From assembly GCA_044226045.1 (NCBI GenBank), contig JBGAHR010000016.1, positions 15,489 to 79,488 of the forward strand: DNA of 64,000 nt. Reading direction: 5' to 3'. This stretch comes from Endoryza sp044226045 (GTDB taxonomy: Bacteria > Bacteroidota > Bacteroidia > Chitinophagales > Chitinophagaceae). Below the pieces are notes generated by a model, which had not been told where the DNA came from, did no database searches, and saw only the letters and a program-made list of their open reading frames with translations. The translations under genes and the position numbers were made by a program. Of this stretch, positions 43,501 to 54,270 are shown in pieces. The stretch's first letter is position 1. Every line of letters begins with the position of its first letter.

Positions 43501-44502
43501 TTGAATTTCAGTTTTGAACATATCGAATACCTGCCGGGCCTTGCGGTCATTCCGTTGTTGATCGTACTCTTTGTATTTGCCTGGCAACGCAAGAAATACA
43601 TTGCCAAAAAAATCGGTGAATCCAGGCTGGTCAACGCTTTGACCAGCAATTATTCTTCCGGCAATTACCTTGTAAAATTTATTTTCATCCTGGTCGCTTT
43701 GTCGGCTATCGTTGTAGCCGCAATGAACCTGCAAAAGCCGGGACAAATCGCGAATGTAAAACGATCCGGCATTGATGTGGTGATCGCATTGGACGTCAGC
43801 AAGAGCATGCTGGCAACTGATATCAAACCCAGCCGCCTCGAGAGAGCCCGGCAGCTGGTTTACAAACTTCTTGATGAATTAAAAGATGACCGGATCGGGT
43901 TGGTGTTTTTCGCCGGCCGTGCCTACCTGCAAATGCCGCTGACTACCGATCACAGCGCGGCCCGTATTTATGTGCAAAATGCCTCTCCCGATATTGTGCC
44001 CACACAGGGTACCATCTTCAGCGAAGCCCTGCGAATGAGCAACGCCGCCTTCAATAGCAAGGAACGCAAATTCAAATCCATTATCCTGATCAGTGACGGG
44101 GAAGATCATGACGCGGAAGCAGAAGGGCTGGCAACATCAATGGCGCAGAACGGCATCATGATCAATACAGTTGGAATCGGTTCCGCGGAAGGCTCCAACA
44201 TAATCGACCCCGCCACGGGGAATCTGAAAACCGACCTGAATGGTCAGCCGGTTATTTCCAAATTGAATGAATCACTTCTTCAACAGCTTTCGGCCACCAC
44301 CAAAGGAGTGTATGTCCGACTGGATGATGTGAATGAAGCCGTACGAAAAATAAAAGCCCAGGTAGATACCATCGAAAAATCGCCGGTCAACGATCCGGCT
44401 TTCAGAGATTATATCAGCTACTATTACTGGTTCATTGCGCTGGCACTGTTACTGATTGTACTTGAATTTGTTTGGCCTGAAAGAAAATGGAAAACCGCAT
44501 GA
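43501..44502 (+). CDS. batB: BatB-like VWA-domain membrane protein
   Basis: A 333-residue protein with two N-terminal membrane segments (GLAVIPLLIVLFVFAWQR and FIFILVALSAIVVAAMN), a von Willebrand A domain from about residue 90 with the MIDAS motif DVSKSMLATD, TTDHSAARIYV and later ILISDGEDHDA, and a final membrane segment. This is the BatA/BatB pattern of the Bacteroides aerotolerance operon. The start is a TTG at 43501, chosen because conserved sequence (NFSFEHIEYL) begins there and no ATG fits. Its stop overlaps the start of the TPR gene by 4 bp. BatA, BatD, BatE and MoxR genes are not present in the window. Confidence 0.85.
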   Translation: MNFSFEHIEYLPGLAVIPLLIVLFVFAWQRKKYIAKKIGESRLVNALTSNYSSGNYLVKFIFILVALSAIVVAAMNLQKPGQIANVKRSGIDVVIALDVSKSMLATDIKPSRLERARQLVYKLLDELKDDRIGLVFFAGRAYLQMPLTTDHSAARIYVQNASPDIVPTQGTIFSEALRMSNAAFNSKERKFKSIILISDGEDHDAEAEGLATSMAQNGIMINTVGIGSAEGSNIIDPATGNLKTDLNGQPVISKLNESLLQQLSATTKGVYVRLDDVNEAVRKIKAQVDTIEKSPVNDPAFRDYISYYYWFIALALLLIVLEFVWPERKWKTA

Positions 44503-45128
44503 AGTTCTTCCTGACGATATTTATCCTGGCGGCCCTGCTGAACCCGGCCCTTTCTCAAAAGGAAAACCCGGACATTGCCAATGGCAACAAATCGTACAGG
44601 CAAAAACAATATGATAAAGCCATAGAATCCTATAAAAAGGCTTTGCAACTCAATCCCGACAACGACATAGCCCGTTACAACCTCGCTGCGGCACAGTTCA
44701 GATCCGGCAAATTTGAAGAAGCCCAAAAAGAATACGAATTGGCGTCAAAAGACAACACGAATTCGAGCCTGACCCAGAAAGCAACCTACAACGAAGGCGT
44801 TTCCTTAACGAAACAAAAGAAACTTAAAGAGAGTATTGAGGCGTACAAACAGGCGCTGCGGATGAATCCAACAGATGAAGACACCCGTTTCAATCTTCAA
44901 AAGGCGCTGGAAGAACTCCGCAAACAAAACAAGTCCAAAGAGCCTCAGCCAAAAGATCAGAAAAAGAACAAAGACAAAAAGCAGGAGCAAAAACAACCAC
45001 CCCCACCTGCCAATAAAAAGCAGATTGAACAATGGCTGCAGTCATTACGCCAGAAAGAACAGGAAGTACAGCAAAAAGTGCAGCAACAGAAGAAAAGAAC
45101 CACTTCTCAGCCTGAAAAGGATTGGTAA
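44499..45128 (+). CDS. batC: BatC-like tetratricopeptide-repeat protein
   Basis: A 209-residue secreted TPR protein (signal peptide FFLTIFILAALLNPALSQ). Three TPR units are visible: GNKSYRQKQYDKAIESYKKA, the NLAAAQFRSGKFEEAQKEYE unit, and the KQKKLKESIEAYKQALRMNP unit. A Lys/Gln/Pro-rich linker follows, and the C-terminal helix is LQSLRQKEQEVQQKVQQQ. The ATG at 44499 overlaps the batB stop as ATGA; an earlier in-frame ATG at 44487 is less likely because it would put extra charged residues before the signal peptide. It is co-translated with batB. Confidence 0.85.
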   Translation: MKFFLTIFILAALLNPALSQKENPDIANGNKSYRQKQYDKAIESYKKALQLNPDNDIARYNLAAAQFRSGKFEEAQKEYELASKDNTNSSLTQKATYNEGVSLTKQKKLKESIEAYKQALRMNPTDEDTRFNLQKALEELRKQNKSKEPQPKDQKKNKDKKQEQKQPPPPANKKQIEQWLQSLRQKEQEVQQKVQQQKKRTTSQPEKDW

Positions 45129-45230
45129 AATCAGCCGGAATCTTCTATGGTTTTTAATAATATGTAAATCAATTAATTAAGTTTTTTTCCTTACTTCCCC
45201 TTGGCAACTCTCCCCTGCCAAATCAGGATT

Positions 45231-45291
45231 TTGAGTTATAAATAACCATTTTATACCTCAAAAAAAGCTATTTTGTGAGTCATAAAACTCA
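45231..45291 (+). promoter_or_regulatory. Repeated TGAGTyATAAA operator-like sites before the fic gene
   Basis: TTGAGTTATAAA at 45231-45242 and TTTATACCTCAA at 45250-45261 form an inverted repeat with one mismatch. TGAGT-cataaa-ACTCA forms a second palindrome at 45276-45291, and AACTCATG overlaps the start codon at 45304. The same half-site thus occurs about five times in 80 bp. The Fic protein has a winged-helix C-terminus and could bind here itself. Confidence 0.55.
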
Positions 45292-45303
45292 TTTTTTTAA
45301 CTC

Positions 45304-46425
45304 ATGAAATGGAATTGGCAACAGTCAGACTGGCCTCATTTCACTTGGAATGCCGATGCATTAGAAGAATTGGAACGACAATATTTGCTTAAAGCGGGCA
45401 TTTTGATGGGATCGCTCAGGCATTTCAACAAAGAGGAGAAAAATCTGTTTACAGTAGAACTGATGACCGGGGAAGCTGTAAAAACTTCGGAAATTGAAGG
45501 TGAATACCTGAACCGCGACAGCGTACAATCATCCATACTTCGCAATTTGGGAATGGATACTGACAACCGGCGCTCGAAACCCCAGGAAAGGGGGATCGCA
45601 GACATGATGACTGATCTGTTCGTACATGCCGAAAAACCATTGTTGCATACAACTCTTTTTAATTGGCATAAAATGATTACCAACGGAAGGTTGGACTTAA
45701 AAGATGTTGGACGTTACAGAACTCACCAAGATCCGATGCAGGTGGTCTCTGGTCGATTGGATAAGCCCCATGTACATTTCGAGGCGCCACCGTCAGATAA
45801 AATAGATAAAGAAATGGAAGCATTCCTGCAATGGTGGAAAAATTCGTCGCCTGATGGCGCCTCTCCCCTGCCCCCGTTGACAAGATCAGGGATTGCTCAT
45901 TTATATTTTGTATGTATCCATCCCTTTGAGGATGGAAACGGCAGAATGGGTCGCGCGCTGGCCGAAAAATCGCTGGCAGAAAACCTGGGACAACCTACGC
46001 TCATTGCGCTTTCACAATTGATTGAGCGAAATCGGAAAGATTACTATGATGCGCTGGAGAAGAATAACAAATCACTGGAAATTACAGACTGGCTGGTGTA
46101 TTTTGCGCAAACCGTTCTGAAAGGCCAGGATTATTCAATCAAACTGGTTTCTTTCCTGATTGAAAAAACCAAACTGTATGATCGCTTACGTGGTAAATTG
46201 AATTCCCGGCAAGAGAAGGTGCTGGCCAGAATATTCCGGGAAGGTATAGAGGGTTTCAAGGGTGGTCTTAGTGCCGAGAACTATATAAGCATTACCGGAA
46301 CTTCAAGGGCAACAGCTACCCGTGATTTGCAGGAACTGGTGGAATGTAAAGCTTTGACAAAAACAGGAGTACTAAAAAGTACTCGTTACCATTTGAATAT
46401 AAATCAGCTGGCAAAAGGAGACTAG
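45304..46425 (+). CDS. Fic-domain protein with DUF4172 N-terminus and winged-helix C-terminus
   Basis: A 373-residue Fic protein, probably an AMP-transferase. The Fic motif HPFEDGNGRMGR at about residues 204-215 is complete, including the catalytic His. An N-terminal DUF4172 segment contains TSEIEG near residues 61-66, fitting the inhibitory motif [ST]xxxE[GN] of class II Fic proteins, so the enzyme should be self-inhibited. The C-terminus (NYISITGTSRATATRDLQEL near residue 330) looks like a winged helix-turn-helix. Repeated palindromes upstream suggest self-regulation. No separate antitoxin gene is next to it. Confidence 0.9.
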   Translation: MKWNWQQSDWPHFTWNADALEELERQYLLKAGILMGSLRHFNKEEKNLFTVELMTGEAVKTSEIEGEYLNRDSVQSSILRNLGMDTDNRRSKPQERGIADMMTDLFVHAEKPLLHTTLFNWHKMITNGRLDLKDVGRYRTHQDPMQVVSGRLDKPHVHFEAPPSDKIDKEMEAFLQWWKNSSPDGASPLPPLTRSGIAHLYFVCIHPFEDGNGRMGRALAEKSLAENLGQPTLIALSQLIERNRKDYYDALEKNNKSLEITDWLVYFAQTVLKGQDYSIKLVSFLIEKTKLYDRLRGKLNSRQEKVLARIFREGIEGFKGGLSAENYISITGTSRATATRDLQELVECKALTKTGVLKSTRYHLNINQLAKGD

Positions 46426-46477
46426 TCCATAAATTAATGAGACATGGCCTATAGCCAACGGTTCGCCAATCCCTTCT

Positions 46478-46485
46478 TACATTTG
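46478..46485 (+). promoter_or_regulatory. -7 box TACATTTG of ispG
   Basis: TACATTTG fits TAnnTTTG and lies 66 bp before the ispG start codon. It would give a leader of about 60 bases. No good -33 box is seen. Confidence 0.4.
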
Positions 46486-46551
46486 TGAGATCATCCATGT
46501 AATCCTGTTCAAACCAATTGGGTTATCGTGCGGTTAAAAACGGTTTAAAAT

Positions 46552-48564
<2,013 letters not shown>

Positions 48565-48573
48565 TCCATTATC

Positions 48574-49530
48574 ATGAACCGGATCGATCGATTACATGCT
48601 ATTCTTACTCATTTGCAAAGTAAGAAACGGGTTACTGCCCAGGAGATCGCCGATCGGTTCAATATCAGCCTGCGAACTGTTTACAGGGATGTAAAAGCCC
48701 TGGATGAAAGTGGCGTACCGGTCATTGGAGAGGCGGGTTCGGGCTATTCCATCATGGAAGGATATCGGTTACCCCCGGTTATGTTTACCCAGGAAGAAGC
48801 AGTGGCGCTTACATTGGGTTCCAAACTGGCGGCACAATTCACCGACAAATCAGTACAGAAACAATTTGAATCGGCCTTATTCAAAATAAAAGCTGTTCTG
48901 AGAAATACAGACAAAGAGCACGTCGATTCATTGAATGAACACGTAGCCATTTTCACGCCCCGCACAGATAAACCCATGGAAGGAGATCAGCAATACATGG
49001 CTGTTCTCCAAAAGGCGATTGTCGACAGAAAAGTGGTGAAGATTCGTTATCAATCCAACTATAGCGAGGACGTCACCGAACGTTTGCTCGAGCCGATTGG
49101 TCTTTGTTATTATGGCTCAGCCTGGCATCTTTTTGCCTGGTGCGGGTTAAGAAAAGATTACCGCGATTTCAGGGTTAACCGCATGAAAACCCTGCACCTG
49201 ACAGAAAGCACCTTCAATCCTGCCAACCATCCCTCGCTGCAGCAATACCTCGATAAGATGGTATCTGATCACAAAACCGGCTTAAAAGAGGTAACAATCC
49301 TGTTCCACAAAACTGTTGTTCGATTTATTGGCGAACAGCGCTACTATCATGGATTTGTCTCCGAAGAAAAAGAGGGAGATTATTACCGTATGAAATTCCT
49401 GACGGCTTATTTCGAAGGAATGGCCCGCTGGCTGCTGATGTTCACCAAGGATGTAAAAATCGAATCCCCCGCGGAAATGAAAACAGCCATGAAGAAACTG
49501 GTAGAAGAACTGGGGAAAGAATACCTCTAG
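48574..49530 (+). CDS. HTH-11/WYL-domain transcriptional regulator
   Basis: A 318-residue YafY-type regulator. The N-terminal winged helix is visible as TAQEIADRFNISLRTVYRDV near residues 20-39, followed by KALDESGVPVIGEAG. The WYL domain lies near 140-220, with KIRYQSNYSEDVTERLLEPI and GSAWHLFAWCGLRKDYRDF, and a WCX-type C-terminus follows. Proteins like this respond to small ligands or nucleic acids and control DNA-damage or defence genes. It is 9 bp after ispG, so it may share its transcript, but no target site can be named. Confidence 0.9.
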   Translation: MNRIDRLHAILTHLQSKKRVTAQEIADRFNISLRTVYRDVKALDESGVPVIGEAGSGYSIMEGYRLPPVMFTQEEAVALTLGSKLAAQFTDKSVQKQFESALFKIKAVLRNTDKEHVDSLNEHVAIFTPRTDKPMEGDQQYMAVLQKAIVDRKVVKIRYQSNYSEDVTERLLEPIGLCYYGSAWHLFAWCGLRKDYRDFRVNRMKTLHLTESTFNPANHPSLQQYLDKMVSDHKTGLKEVTILFHKTVVRFIGEQRYYHGFVSEEKEGDYYRMKFLTAYFEGMARWLLMFTKDVKIESPAEMKTAMKKLVEELGKEYL

Positions 49531-49544
49531 CGTTTATTGTTGCA

Positions 49545-49980
49545 CAATAGTTTGCGGTTGTCGGTTTGCGGTTTACACGTTTCGCGTTTTACGTTTCATG
49601 TTTCACGGTTCATTTTGCGCAGGCTACTCCCAAACCTCAAACAGCATTTAATTTTGAATTTGCCACATCCGTCATTCGTCATACGTCATTGCATTGGCTA
49701 ATTGTATTGCATCCCATTGGCTCATTGACCAATTGACCAATTGGCAAATTGACAAATAGCATCCCATCCGTCATCCGTAATCCGTCATCCGTCATCCCAT
49801 TGGCTCATTGACCAATTGACCAATTGGCAAATTGACAAATAGCATCCCATCCGTAATCCGTCATCCGTCATCCCATTGGCTCATTGACCAATTGACCAAT
49901 TGACAAATTGCTTCCCATCCGTCATCCGTCATCCCATTGGCTCATTGACCAATTGACCAATTGACAAATTGTTTTCCCTC
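49545..49980. repeat. Tandem CATTGGCTCATTGACC/CATCCGT repeat array
   Basis: A 505-bp gap without a gene. It begins with GCGGTTTGCGG and CGTTTTACGTTTCATG tracts. Four direct copies of cattggctcattgaccaatt, then gaccaattg(g/a)caaattgacaa, start at 49715, 49798, 49874 and 49935. They are separated by variable numbers of catccgt or aatccgt heptamers. The unit length shrinks from 83 to 76 to 61 bp as heptamers drop out. The same words occur at 59160-59270 and 59640-59720. Confidence 0.9.
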
Positions 49981-50035
49981 CTGCTGACATAGGGTTGTCA
50001 CTCGCCTCTTTTTCCTTTGTGTAAATCTTCATACA

Positions 50036-50554
50036 ATGGAAATAAAAACTCATCCTGCCATGCGGGTGCTTTACAGTACACACCAGACTACACTTTCTCA
50101 ATTGGGCCAGCTCGCCGGAGTGGTTGTCAAAGAACTATATGCCGAAGCCGTTAGAAACCAGGTACTGGTCAGCGGCCCCTGCTACTGGCTTTACAAAGGC
50201 ATGGACGGCCATCCCGAGACCGTCTTCACACTGGACATTGCCTTACCCATCCAGGGCAATATAGCCGACTCCAGATTTGCCACGAAGGACCTCCCGGCCT
50301 TCAAGGCGGCAACGCATGTGCATGAATCAAGATGGGAAAACCTTAGCGGAACCTATGCCCAATTATTTCAATACATCGCGCTGAATCATCACCAGATTAC
50401 CGGTGAATTCAGAGAAGTTTACTTAAATATTGATATGGAAAACCCGGAAAACAATCTAACAGAAGTACAGGTAGGTATTGTCATCAGCGGACTTCAAAAA
50501 ACGCCGGATTACAGATCGAAACAAACCTCTCTTATCGATTCTCAGGCAGGTTGA
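50036..50554 (+). CDS. GyrI-like effector-binding domain protein
   Basis: A 172-residue stand-alone effector-binding domain of the AraC/GyrI (SOUL-like) type. Typical elements are VLVSGPCYWLYKGMDG near residue 45, FTLDIALPI near 63, and AATHVHESRWENLSGTYAQL with GEFREVYLNIDMENPENN near the end. It lacks any DNA-binding domain, so it may bind a small molecule or interact with a partner. It overlaps the 3' end of the convergent galK gene by 13 bp (50542-50554). Confidence 0.82.
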   Translation: MEIKTHPAMRVLYSTHQTTLSQLGQLAGVVVKELYAEAVRNQVLVSGPCYWLYKGMDGHPETVFTLDIALPIQGNIADSRFATKDLPAFKAATHVHESRWENLSGTYAQLFQYIALNHHQITGEFREVYLNIDMENPENNLTEVQVGIVISGLQKTPDYRSKQTSLIDSQAG

Positions 50555-51696
50555 TACACTGTTTTGGTGCCATCTTCCATTTGCATTACGTAAACATGAG
50601 GGTCTGCCTGGAAGCGATCCAGGTAGGCTCTCTTGATTTCCTTGCTGAATTCATCTACCGAATCGGCCCGCACTATATTGATGGTGCAACCACCAAATCC
50701 GCCACCCATCATCCTGGCACCAATCACGCCTTCGGTTTTTTTAGCAAATTCCACCAGGAAATCAAGCTCCTTGCAACTGACTTCGTATCGTTTACTCAAA
50801 CCCTTATGCGAAGCGAACATCATTTCGCCCAGTCCGGACAAATCTCCCCGCCGTAACGCATCACAGGCGGCGAGCAATCGTTGATTTTCATTCACCACAT
50901 AGGTACAGCGATCATATACCGTGGTGTTAAATTCTTTCCAGTGCTGAACCAGCAGTTCGTACGTCACATCTCGCAGGGATTCTATATCCGGGTCGTATTT
51001 TTTCAGCAATGCCACTCCTTCTTCACATTGTTGTCTCCTCAGATTGTATTCGGTACCGGCCAGCGAATGGCTCACCATGGTATTAACCAACACGATCCGG
51101 TAATCGGGAAAATCAAAAGGAACATATTCATATTCCATGCTCCGGCAATCGAGCTTGATGGCATATCCTTTCTTTCCATGCAGGCTCGCAAACTGATCCA
51201 TAATACCACATTTCACCCCGGCAAACTCATGCTCTGTTCTCTGCCCGACGAGTGCCAGTTCCATCCGGCTGAAATCGAGACCAAACATTTCATTCAAGGC
51301 AAATCCATACGCCGAACAAAGAGCGGCGGATGAACTCATGCCGGCCCCAACAGGCACATCACCATCAATGATAACGTCTATGCCTTCTACGTAGCCGCCG
51401 GTTTGCTGGAGAAAATAAGTAACTCCTATCAGGTAATTGATCCATCCTTCTCTTTTCTGGTGGTCACGGACGGAAAATGTTGCGTGTGCATTCAGCTGGC
51501 GGGCAAAAACGTTCACACTGCCCGTTCCATTTTTAGCAATTGCTGCATATATTCGTTTATCGATGGCAGCCGGTAAAACAAAACCTTTATTGTAGTCGGT
51601 ATGTTCCCCAATCAGGTTTATTCGGCCGGGCGATGCGACTATGAATGGTTCACGGCCATAGCGACGGGTAAACTCCTGTTGCAATTGTTCGATCAT
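50542..51696 (-). CDS. galK: Galactokinase
   Basis: A 384-residue GHMP kinase. The galactokinase signature GRINLIGEHTDYNKGFVLP lies near residue 25-43, the ATP-binding PVGAGMSSSAALCSAYG near 117-133, and the C-terminal GGGFGGCTINIV near 331. It phosphorylates galactose at O1 in the Leloir pathway. It is divergent from the galM gene, with a 46-bp shared start region, an arrangement that suits common control. No galT gene is present nearby. Confidence 0.95.
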   Translation of the reverse strand: MIEQLQQEFTRRYGREPFIVASPGRINLIGEHTDYNKGFVLPAAIDKRIYAAIAKNGTGSVNVFARQLNAHATFSVRDHQKREGWINYLIGVTYFLQQTGGYVEGIDVIIDGDVPVGAGMSSSAALCSAYGFALNEMFGLDFSRMELALVGQRTEHEFAGVKCGIMDQFASLHGKKGYAIKLDCRSMEYEYVPFDFPDYRIVLVNTMVSHSLAGTEYNLRRQQCEEGVALLKKYDPDIESLRDVTYELLVQHWKEFNTTVYDRCTYVVNENQRLLAACDALRRGDLSGLGEMMFASHKGLSKRYEVSCKELDFLVEFAKKTEGVIGARMMGGGFGGCTINIVRADSVDEFSKEIKRAYLDRFQADPHVYVMQMEDGTKTVYQPA

Positions 51697-51742
51697 CGCA
51701 CAAATTAATTGAAATAGTCCTTAAAATTGCCAGGGCAACAAC

Positions 51743-52696
51743 ATGAATTTCTCGATCAGAAGAATCAACGAAAACGGGCTTTCACTGATAAGGCTTACCG
51801 ATCATCAGCAAAATACTTTTGCCGATATTTTACCGTCCTATGGAGCCCTGCTGCACGCATTTTCCGTAACCGCACACAACAAACCACTCAATATCATCGA
51901 CGGCTATCCCGACCTGGCCTCAGTTGAAAAACAACTGGCCACCTCCTACAAAAGTTCAAAACTGTCGCCATTCGTCTGCCGCATTCCGGACGGAAAATGG
52001 GAATGGCAGGGAGAACAACTTGAGTTTGCCAATAAATTCATGGATGGTTCGGCCATTCATGGACTGTTGTATAACAAACCCTTTCGTGTGGTGGATGAAT
52101 TCGTGGACGATCACCAGGCCTCTCTACGGCTGAAATACCACTATAAAAAAGAAGATCCGGGCTATCCATTCGAATATACCTGCGAAGTCGTGTACAGCCT
52201 TCACCCCAAAAACGTACTGCAGGTTGAAACAAAGATCTACAATGCAGATGATGTTCTCTTGCCGGTTGCCGATGGATGGCATCCTTACTTTACACTAGGG
52301 GCACCCGTCAACGATTGCGAACTGATGATCGCCTCTGATTCCATGCTGGAGTTCAATGAAAAACTCATTCCAACGGGTAAAATCATCTATGACCCAAGTC
52401 TGAGAAATGGCGGACTGCTGGGTTCCCGGTTCCTCGACAACTGTTTTCAGTTGGAACAGACCGAAGGGGAGCCGGTTTGCATTTTTAGCAACCCGGCTAA
52501 TGGCGTACAGCTTCAATTCTTTGCCAGCCGTAACTATCCCTTCCTTCAAATCTATACGCCCGATCACCGGCAGAGCATCGCCATCGAAAACCTCAGCGGT
52601 GCGCCCGATTGCTTCAACAATGGAATCGGCGTGGTTGTTTTAAACCCCAGACAAACCGAAACATTTACCCTTTGGTATAAAGTGGAGGTGGACTAA
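51743..52696 (+). CDS. galM: Aldose 1-epimerase (galactose mutarotase)
   Basis: A 317-residue beta-sandwich mutarotase. ADILPSYGALLHAFSVTAHN near the start, FMDGSAIHGLLYNKPF near residue 105 with the first His, and PVADGWHPYFTLGAPV near 180 with the second His, followed by the YTPDHRQSIAIENLSGAPD tail with the general-base Glu, match the aldose epimerase family. It supplies alpha-galactose for galactokinase, whose gene is divergent. There is no signal peptide, so it should act in the cytoplasm. Confidence 0.87.
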   Translation: MNFSIRRINENGLSLIRLTDHQQNTFADILPSYGALLHAFSVTAHNKPLNIIDGYPDLASVEKQLATSYKSSKLSPFVCRIPDGKWEWQGEQLEFANKFMDGSAIHGLLYNKPFRVVDEFVDDHQASLRLKYHYKKEDPGYPFEYTCEVVYSLHPKNVLQVETKIYNADDVLLPVADGWHPYFTLGAPVNDCELMIASDSMLEFNEKLIPTGKIIYDPSLRNGGLLGSRFLDNCFQLEQTEGEPVCIFSNPANGVQLQFFASRNYPFLQIYTPDHRQSIAIENLSGAPDCFNNGIGVVVLNPRQTETFTLWYKVEVD

Positions 52697-52767
52697 ATCA
52701 GCTATCTTGCCACCCATAGCGAGGACTTCTCGTCTTCCTTTTACACCGTTCAAAAAAAGACAATTAC

Positions 52768-53547
52768 ATGAAAAAGTTGAAATGGATTACTCTGGCCCTG
52801 ACCTGCTTCCTGGTGCTGGGATGTTATGAAGTGAATGAAGAAATCGTGATCTCCGAATCAGGGGCCGGCACCTATTCCAGCCGCATGGATATGGGCCCCC
52901 TGCTGGAAATGATGAAAGGACTTGGAGAAGATGAACTGGCCAAGGAAGGACTGGACAAAGTAATCGATACGGTTATCAATATGAAATCGATCACCGACTC
53001 TGCAAAAGACCTGAGCCCGGAACAAAAAGCCTTATTCAGCAACGGAAAAATGCGCTTCCAGATGAATTTCAAGGAAAGCATTTTCAAGATCGATACCGAC
53101 ATTAAATACACCTCACTCGATCAGTTGCAGACCCTGCTCTCAGGAGGCGGTGGTCTTTCTTCCATCGGTGATGCTATGAAAAATGTATTTGGCAAAAGTG
53201 ACGGTAAAAACACCCAGGACCAGCCGGATGCACCCAAAGACCCGGGCATGGGCCAGGTTGGAAATGTATATGATGTGGTAATCAAAAACGGCTCCATCAC
53301 AAAAAAGCTCAACAAAGAAAAATACAACAAGATGATGGAAAACCCGGAGTTTGAGAATATGAAACAGGTGGGAAGTTCGGGAATGGAAGTACTCTATACA
53401 ACCGTTATCAAATTACCCCGGCCGGCAACGAGTACAAGCAGCGATGCAATCAAACTGTCTGATGACAAAAAAACAGTGACTATCAAATACAATTTTCTCG
53501 ACATCTTCGAAAAGCCCGAGAAACTGGAATTCGCCATTAACTACTAA
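52768..53547 (+). CDS. Lipoprotein of unknown function
   Basis: An unrecognised lipoprotein of 259 residues with lipobox CFLVLGCYEVNEE (Cys near 19). The first part ITLALTCFLVLG is the signal, and the mature part starts EEIVISESGAGTYSSRMDMG. A central acidic or Gly-rich region (SGGGGLSSIGDAMK) is followed by VSIRYNF-type beta segments such as KKTVTIKYNFLDIF. The N-terminal pattern resembles many Bacteroidota surface lipoproteins without a known role. It ends 17 bp before the lysoplasmalogenase gene. Confidence 0.75.
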   Translation: MKKLKWITLALTCFLVLGCYEVNEEIVISESGAGTYSSRMDMGPLLEMMKGLGEDELAKEGLDKVIDTVINMKSITDSAKDLSPEQKALFSNGKMRFQMNFKESIFKIDTDIKYTSLDQLQTLLSGGGGLSSIGDAMKNVFGKSDGKNTQDQPDAPKDPGMGQVGNVYDVVIKNGSITKKLNKEKYNKMMENPEFENMKQVGSSGMEVLYTTVIKLPRPATSTSSDAIKLSDDKKTVTIKYNFLDIFEKPEKLEFAINY

Positions 53548-53564
53548 GAAATACCAGCAGCAAC

Positions 53565-54248
53565 ATGAGAAAGAAATTCCTTTACTACCTGTTTCCTTTC
53601 CTGTTGCTGCTGGAACTTTATTTCATTTACAACGGCCAAACCGAAGCAAGATATGTAACCAAACCAGCCCTGATGCTGGTTTTACTCATGCTGACACTTG
53701 CCCAACCTGTTCAATACCCTGCACTGAAAAACTTACTGGCAGGCGCTGTTTTCCTCTCGCTGGCAGGTGATATTGCGCTGATGTTTGACAGCCGCGGTGA
53801 ATTGTATTTCATCACGGGACTGATCTGCTTTCTCCTGGCACATCTGTCCTATATTCTACTGTTTCAGAAAATAAGATTAGCCCTGGGGCGGCCCATTACA
53901 AACCGCGCCTGGGTTTATTATGCGTTTGCCATCACCGCCTGGGTGGTTGTGTCGTGGCTCTATCGCGAAAAACTGGATAAAATGACGGTGCCTGTAATTG
54001 TTTACGGGGCAACACTGGTTACCATGGTCTGGATGATCCCACGGGCATTCGGGCTTGCCACTGTTATTGGAAGAGTCGCCTTGCTGGGCGGTTTACTCTT
54101 TATTTTCTCCGACGGAACCCTGGCTTATAACAAGTTCATTGATCCCTTGCCATCAGCAGGTGTGATCGTTATGCTCACCTATGGCCTGGCTCAATGGCTG
54201 ATAGTCGGTAGCGCTATCCGGTGCTGCCTTTCCATCAAGAAGCGTTAA
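53565..54248 (+). CDS. Lysoplasmalogenase family membrane protein (YhhN/TMEM86)
   Basis: A 227-residue protein with about eight hydrophobic segments. The YhhN-family pattern is visible: GAVFLSLAGDIALMFDSRGE near residue 62, FITGLICFLLAHLSYILLF, YGATLVTMVWMIPRAFG, and LLGGLLFIFSDGTLAYNKF near 175, with two Asp residues that lie at the active site of the family. Members split lysoplasmalogens in the membrane. It stands between the lipoprotein gene and nadB, with gaps of 17 and 22 bp. Confidence 0.87.
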   Translation: MRKKFLYYLFPFLLLLELYFIYNGQTEARYVTKPALMLVLLMLTLAQPVQYPALKNLLAGAVFLSLAGDIALMFDSRGELYFITGLICFLLAHLSYILLFQKIRLALGRPITNRAWVYYAFAITAWVVVSWLYREKLDKMTVPVIVYGATLVTMVWMIPRAFGLATVIGRVALLGGLLFIFSDGTLAYNKFIDPLPSAGVIVMLTYGLAQWLIVGSAIRCCLSIKKR

Positions 54249-54270
54249 TTTTGGGTATTGATTATCAACT

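Noticed and set aside
49715..49975. Possible CRISPR array
   Set aside because: Repeats vary in length, the spacers are made of heptamers from the same repeat family, and there are no cas genes.
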